This document shows positions 61,701 through 64,000 of a DNA stretch of 64,000 nucleotides, in pieces. Position 1 is the stretch's first letter; every line of letters begins with the position of its first letter. The stretch comes from Pseudoalteromonas luteoviolacea. GTDB taxonomy: Bacteria; Pseudomonadota; Gammaproteobacteria; Enterobacterales; Alteromonadaceae. Where the stretch lies: positions 475,258 through 539,257 of the forward strand of contig NZ_JAGJEH010000004.1 in the NCBI RefSeq assembly GCF_018100925.1, in the 5' to 3' direction. Both the position numbers and the translations under genes were made by a program. The notes under the pieces are model-generated. The model did no database searches. It saw nothing but the letters and a program-made list of their open reading frames with translations, and was not told the origin of the DNA.

Positions 61701-61854
61701 AAGGCACTGTAATGGTGATGGTTGATGGCGGGATCTGCGGAAAGGACTCAACCCTTAACTGCCCTAACGCGAGTACACCACTGGCGATAATCGCCAGCAT
61801 CAATAGGTTTGCTGCCACCGTGTTGTCGATAAACCATTTGGTTAGCCAGCTCAT
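58765..61854 (-). CDS. RND efflux pump permease (second system)
   Basis: The 1029-residue permease has the RND layout: N-terminal helix, periplasmic loop, LVLGILVDDAVVVGEAIYD with paired proton-relay aspartates, a second loop and MTGIVVNDSLVLITRF in the C-terminal helix block. It overlaps the adaptor stop by four bases. It is of the same class as the 36886 pump but of different sequence. No TolC or regulator is directly upstream; the AraC-GyrI gene lies at its 3' side. Confidence 0.94.
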   Translation of the reverse strand: MSWLTKWFIDNTVAANLLMLAIIASGVLALGQLRVESFPQIPPSTITITVPYPGGTAAQIDEGITQRVEESISGVAGIKQVVSQSSAGLSTVTVRKTTDTDIDTLLNDIRNRVNAIVSFPELAEKPIVAKDEFTNLAAFVIVSAQRENSSLQPIARQVEVALKKHVDISRVDNWGSRSPQLVIEPNPIKIAQLGITLEDVASAIEQFSLETRSGELESESGRLLLRGDGFADSVTALKNVPVVVKATGTIRVADIAHVYRDYQQTGSIVRNNGQNAIALLVSTSQSDNLLHVSAAVNDTLAQLRRQLPEDVHLNTMADMAPYIEEQLFRLGNNAWQGLLIVIVLLGIFLDLKLAFWVSAGIPVALFGTLGALQLTDHSINDITLFGFILVLGILVDDAVVVGEAIYDKRGTCKNGQVAAFKGVQSVSVATIFGALTTIAAFSPMLWIDNDLAKLLAGFSVVVIIALLFSLIESKFILPSHLGASAYNEQSNSFISRIQEGAQTWLATVKSRLYLPILGVSIRYKAASILFFTAFITLAYGMWSTGTIRSSVFPEIPGRYITAKVSLQDGAPLQLQEKALEQLESSANQVANKLQSEFQLTSKPIVNLLGWSDGYGDIEVTAELTSESLSTLPSYLLTDTWRKQTGIIEGAYSVQFSAAEAPAGGTFISITAPEKAIAKQVSSMLSDVLVSQAGVSDIYDDAKGGQLQVRIVLNDYGQQLGLTQHQVAKFAGEAFGQREVHRILDQGQETKVLVRYARHERQNLAQLKASLLTLSNGDSVRLEDVATFSFEQVPDVLHRRDRAQVVNIYWKQDRHIQSPEEVMAKLQSEISRLEHVFPSVKIKAGGEFEEITAVSKGFKSAMLMTIILIYILLAIPLKSYWQPLIIMAVIPFGFAGAIFGHYIMNLPISLLSMFGMMAMTGIVVNDSLVLITRFNHLYRGGMSLDDALRQAGASRFRAIFLTTITTVCGLLPLLFEQAEQAQYLKPAAVALVFGELFATSVTLILIPVLLGLFCRKQPKSRDVLLAEQTA

Positions 61855-63002
61855 CGAGCACCTCCGTTATCTGCAAGTTGAACCTGATTTGAAAGCGCTT
61901 CGACTTGTGTTCCAACAACCATGCTGAGTAGCGGATAAACCACTACTTGCTTAGTAGTACTATCGTTTATTTGATTAAAGCGAATGTAGGTATGTGTGTG
62001 GCTTTTAGAAAGGATCTCAATTGACTCTTTTTGCAAAGTACCGGCAGCATCTACAGTCCAAACGAAGCCATCTCTGGTTAATGCACTTTGTGGCACTTTA
62101 AAGGACTGTGGCTCTTGAGCTAAGCCAATACTCACCCGCACAGGCTGGTTTGGCATGAGCTGTGCCTTCAGTTCATACGGATCCACAACTTTTAAAATTA
62201 ACTGTCGCTGCCTAGTTGTTAGGTCCATGCGAGGCGCAATATACCTGACTTGGGCAGGCCATTTACCGCCAGAGCGGTCGGTCACGCTAATTTCAAGCTG
62301 TTGATGTTGCAGCTGGCGCTTAAGCCTGCGCCAAACTGGTTCAGAAATGGGTAAAACCACATCAATACTGTCGCTTGCCGCGACTTCAAATAGCGCTTCT
62401 CCTGCGCTAAGCCAGTCGCCAGGACTCACGGCTCTCGATAAAATTACAGCATCGTATGGGGCAACAATTTGCGCTTCTTCAAAACGCTTTTGCATACTTT
62501 TGAGCATCAGCTTTGCCTGACTCAAATCCGCTTTTGCTGCCGCAACTTGCGGCTCTCTCTTGGCAAAACTGCTCTGGTTTTTACTCGATAACATACTCAA
62601 GGCAACGGACTGTTCGTGAAGCTGTTGCTCCAATGCCAACTCGGAGTGATACACACGACTTTGTGCCTGCGCCAATTCTGACTCAAGGTGAGTTGTATCT
62701 AACTTTGCCAACGGCGTCGCTTTTGTCACAAGCGCTCCCGGCTCTAACTCGGTATCCAGCCATGCTAATTGCCCTTCACTCGTTACTTTTAACTGTGTCA
62801 AAAAGCGAGCACGTGTATTACCAATTAAATCCAGTGATGGTGTATGAGGCTGAGCTACTACCGTTGTCGTTGATACTGGTTGCTTAATGCTGTGGTTTGT
62901 TTTTGCAATTGGTGCTTCAATAGCGAGTTCATCCACCACGATTAGCGCCATAAATATCGCACAAACCCCTGCGCCAATTGCCATTATATTCTTATACTTC
63001 AT
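61851..63002 (-). CDS. RND efflux periplasmic adaptor (second system)
   Basis: The 383-residue membrane-fusion protein has an N-terminal membrane anchor (IGAGVCAIFMALIVVDEL), a lipoyl segment (LAWLDTELEPGALV), an alpha-hairpin of about 80 residues (LAQAQSRVYHSELALEQQ) and beta-barrel domains (APYDAVILSRAVSPGDWL). ATG 63002 follows AAGGAAATT. It overlaps the end of the upstream ABC-membrane gene by 11 bases. Confidence 0.92.
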   Translation of the reverse strand: MKYKNIMAIGAGVCAIFMALIVVDELAIEAPIAKTNHSIKQPVSTTTVVAQPHTPSLDLIGNTRARFLTQLKVTSEGQLAWLDTELEPGALVTKATPLAKLDTTHLESELAQAQSRVYHSELALEQQLHEQSVALSMLSSKNQSSFAKREPQVAAAKADLSQAKLMLKSMQKRFEEAQIVAPYDAVILSRAVSPGDWLSAGEALFEVAASDSIDVVLPISEPVWRRLKRQLQHQQLEISVTDRSGGKWPAQVRYIAPRMDLTTRQRQLILKVVDPYELKAQLMPNQPVRVSIGLAQEPQSFKVPQSALTRDGFVWTVDAAGTLQKESIEILSKSHTHTYIRFNQINDSTTKQVVVYPLLSMVVGTQVEALSNQVQLADNGGAR

Positions 63003-63879
63003 AGCCAATTTCCTTTTCTGTGAGTACTTGTTCATTTCGGTTGAGGCGCTGTGTTATCTCCTCTAGACGTGACAAAACTTGCAGTGTTACAGGCAACATA
63101 ATTGCTGTATCAACAAATTCGAGAGAATAAGTGAGGATAGAAAAAACCTCTCCAGTGGTTGGGTTTGGGAGCAAGTTTACGAGCCATAAATTGCCAAGCA
63201 CCGACATAAATAACAGCGCAAAAATAAAGCCGTAAACCAAAGCCTCTGTATCTGAAAGGGCAATCTCATGCTTTTTTAGTTTTTCTAAATGAGCGCTCAA
63301 TGCTGCAAACGGTTTGCAGCTTAATATTTTGACTTGTTGTTCCGTTTGATCATTTAATTTGCCGTTTAAGCGCTTAAAGGTCCCGTGACAACAGGCGTAG
63401 ACGAGTAACATGGCAATACTAGCTATCAACACACTCAGTGCAAAATACGCATGAAATGTAGCTAATATAATAACAATGGATACTAATTGAATCGCGGCCG
63501 TCAGCAAAGCGGGTAAGTCGTTTTCAAGAAAGTCGACTAGCTCTCTCGACATGGTTAATCGCGCATTTTTTGCAGAAACATCCGCCCCTCTCAAATTGTG
63601 CGCTACGGTTTCGGCCAGCTTAACGCGAATATCACCATATACCCGCGTATCGTAAAAACGACGCATCACGCTGATGACGATTAAACCAAGTAAGCTGGCA
63701 GCAAACCCTAGTAGGGGCGTGGTATCTTGCGCCAACACACCATCGATTGCATAACCGATCAATAATGGCAGTAAAATAAGAAGGATGTTTTCAGCTATTA
63801 CCATTAACCAAGTAATGGCAACTTTAACTGGGCTTAATTTCACCACCGACCAAAGTGAAATGGAGTTTTGAATGGACAT
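62992..63879 (-). CDS. ABC transporter six-transmembrane-domain protein without ATPase domain
   Basis: The 295-residue protein is an ABC exporter membrane domain: ITWLMVIAENILLILLPLLI with IGYAIDG, then RRFYDTRVYGDIRVKLAETV and further helices. It ends shortly after the sixth helix (NEQVLTEKEIGYEV) and lacks any Walker A, signature or Walker B. Either a separate ATPase acts in trans, or it has another function such as a helper for the pump. It is the first gene of the operon with the RND adaptor and permease. Confidence 0.85.
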   Translation of the reverse strand: MSIQNSISLWSVVKLSPVKVAITWLMVIAENILLILLPLLIGYAIDGVLAQDTTPLLGFAASLLGLIVISVMRRFYDTRVYGDIRVKLAETVAHNLRGADVSAKNARLTMSRELVDFLENDLPALLTAAIQLVSIVIILATFHAYFALSVLIASIAMLLVYACCHGTFKRLNGKLNDQTEQQVKILSCKPFAALSAHLEKLKKHEIALSDTEALVYGFIFALLFMSVLGNLWLVNLLPNPTTGEVFSILTYSLEFVDTAIMLPVTLQVLSRLEEITQRLNRNEQVLTEKEIGYEV

Positions 63880-63905
63880 ATTATGCTCCTGAGTACTTCT
63901 AGAGC

Positions 63906-63923
63906 AGAATTATGACCAATTCT
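63906..63923. promoter_or_regulatory. inverted repeat upstream of the ABC/RND operon
   Basis: AGAATT-ATGACC-AATTCT has 6-bp arms and lies 27-44 bases upstream of the first gene. Candidate operator. The rest of 63880-64000 shows no gene. Confidence 0.4.
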
Positions 63924-64000
63924 AAAAAGTAAAAAGTGTCCTCACTTGCTGTTTTCAATGCCCATCGGCTTTATCAACAATGAATCGTAAAACATGGGGG

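Noticed and set aside
1..64000. Searched by eye for tRNA, rRNA, tmRNA and transposases
   Set aside because: No convincing cloverleaf, rRNA segment, tmRNA ends or transposase motifs were recognised; a covariance-model scan would be decisive.

Overview
The window reads as chromosome of a marine gammaproteobacterium, most likely a pigmented Pseudoalteromonas. The housekeeping genes and their order (perM, bepA and an arsC/yfgD homologue together; rnfH-ratA beside smpB; fabB; fused mnmC; motY; rnt; fapA) are gammaproteobacterial. The central bmp cluster is the one known from pentabromopseudilin and tetrabromopyrrole producers such as P. luteoviolacea and P. phenolica. Species cannot be fixed from this window alone.

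Layout. 1-18.2 kb is mostly core: a truncated perM, a TusA-like gene, bepA, arsC, wrbA and a DUF2069 gene, rnfH-ratA, smpB, an Asp-rich repeat protein with a partner gene, fabB, mnmC, motY, rnt, fapA, a few orphan genes, and a PEP-mutase-family gene divergent from a LysR regulator. 18.4-20.6 kb is a compact four-gene operon of unknown function: three related DUF2589-type proteins and a small zinc-ribbon protein. 20.6-25.2 kb carries an S9 peptidase, a soluble tandem-PAS chemoreceptor and a small secreted protein.

25.3-36.6 kb is a complete bmp1-10 locus in two divergent operons. bmp1-7 runs on the minus strand: carrier protein-thioesterase, pyrrole brominase, prolyl dehydrogenase, proline adenylation enzyme, phenol brominase, chorismate lyase and coupling P450. 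bmp8-10 runs on the plus strand: debrominase, ferredoxin and ferredoxin reductase. From published work on this family, the proline branch gives tetrabromopyrrole (Bmp1-4), Bmp8 removes one bromine, Bmp6 and Bmp5 make 2,4-dibromophenol from chorismate, and Bmp7 with Bmp9/10 couples the two rings to pentabromopseudilin. The intergenic region holds a 19-bp palindrome on the predicted bmp1 promoter.

36.9-44.2 kb holds a TetR regulator with an adaptor and RND pump, a TauE/SafE exporter and a LuxR-type regulator. Two near-identical palindromes lie on the -10 regions of tetR and luxR, which suggests that the TetR protein controls both. 44.3-51.5 kb is a collection of single accessory genes: GNAT, secreted HExxH protein, P-loop kinase, CatB-like acetyltransferase, KptA, ABM-domain protein, AraC regulator and S66 peptidase.

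51.8-64 kb contains a Gly/Ser-tailed membrane protein, an OsmC-YcaO fusion, a small DUF6500-like gene, an orphan Cys/Thr-rich precursor peptide with a double-glycine leader, a tautomerase/NTF2/GST operon with a divergent LysR gene, an AraC-GyrI regulator preceded by a 13-bp inverted repeat, and an ABC-TMD/adaptor/RND export operon. No rRNA, tRNA, CRISPR array, insertion sequence or integrase was seen.
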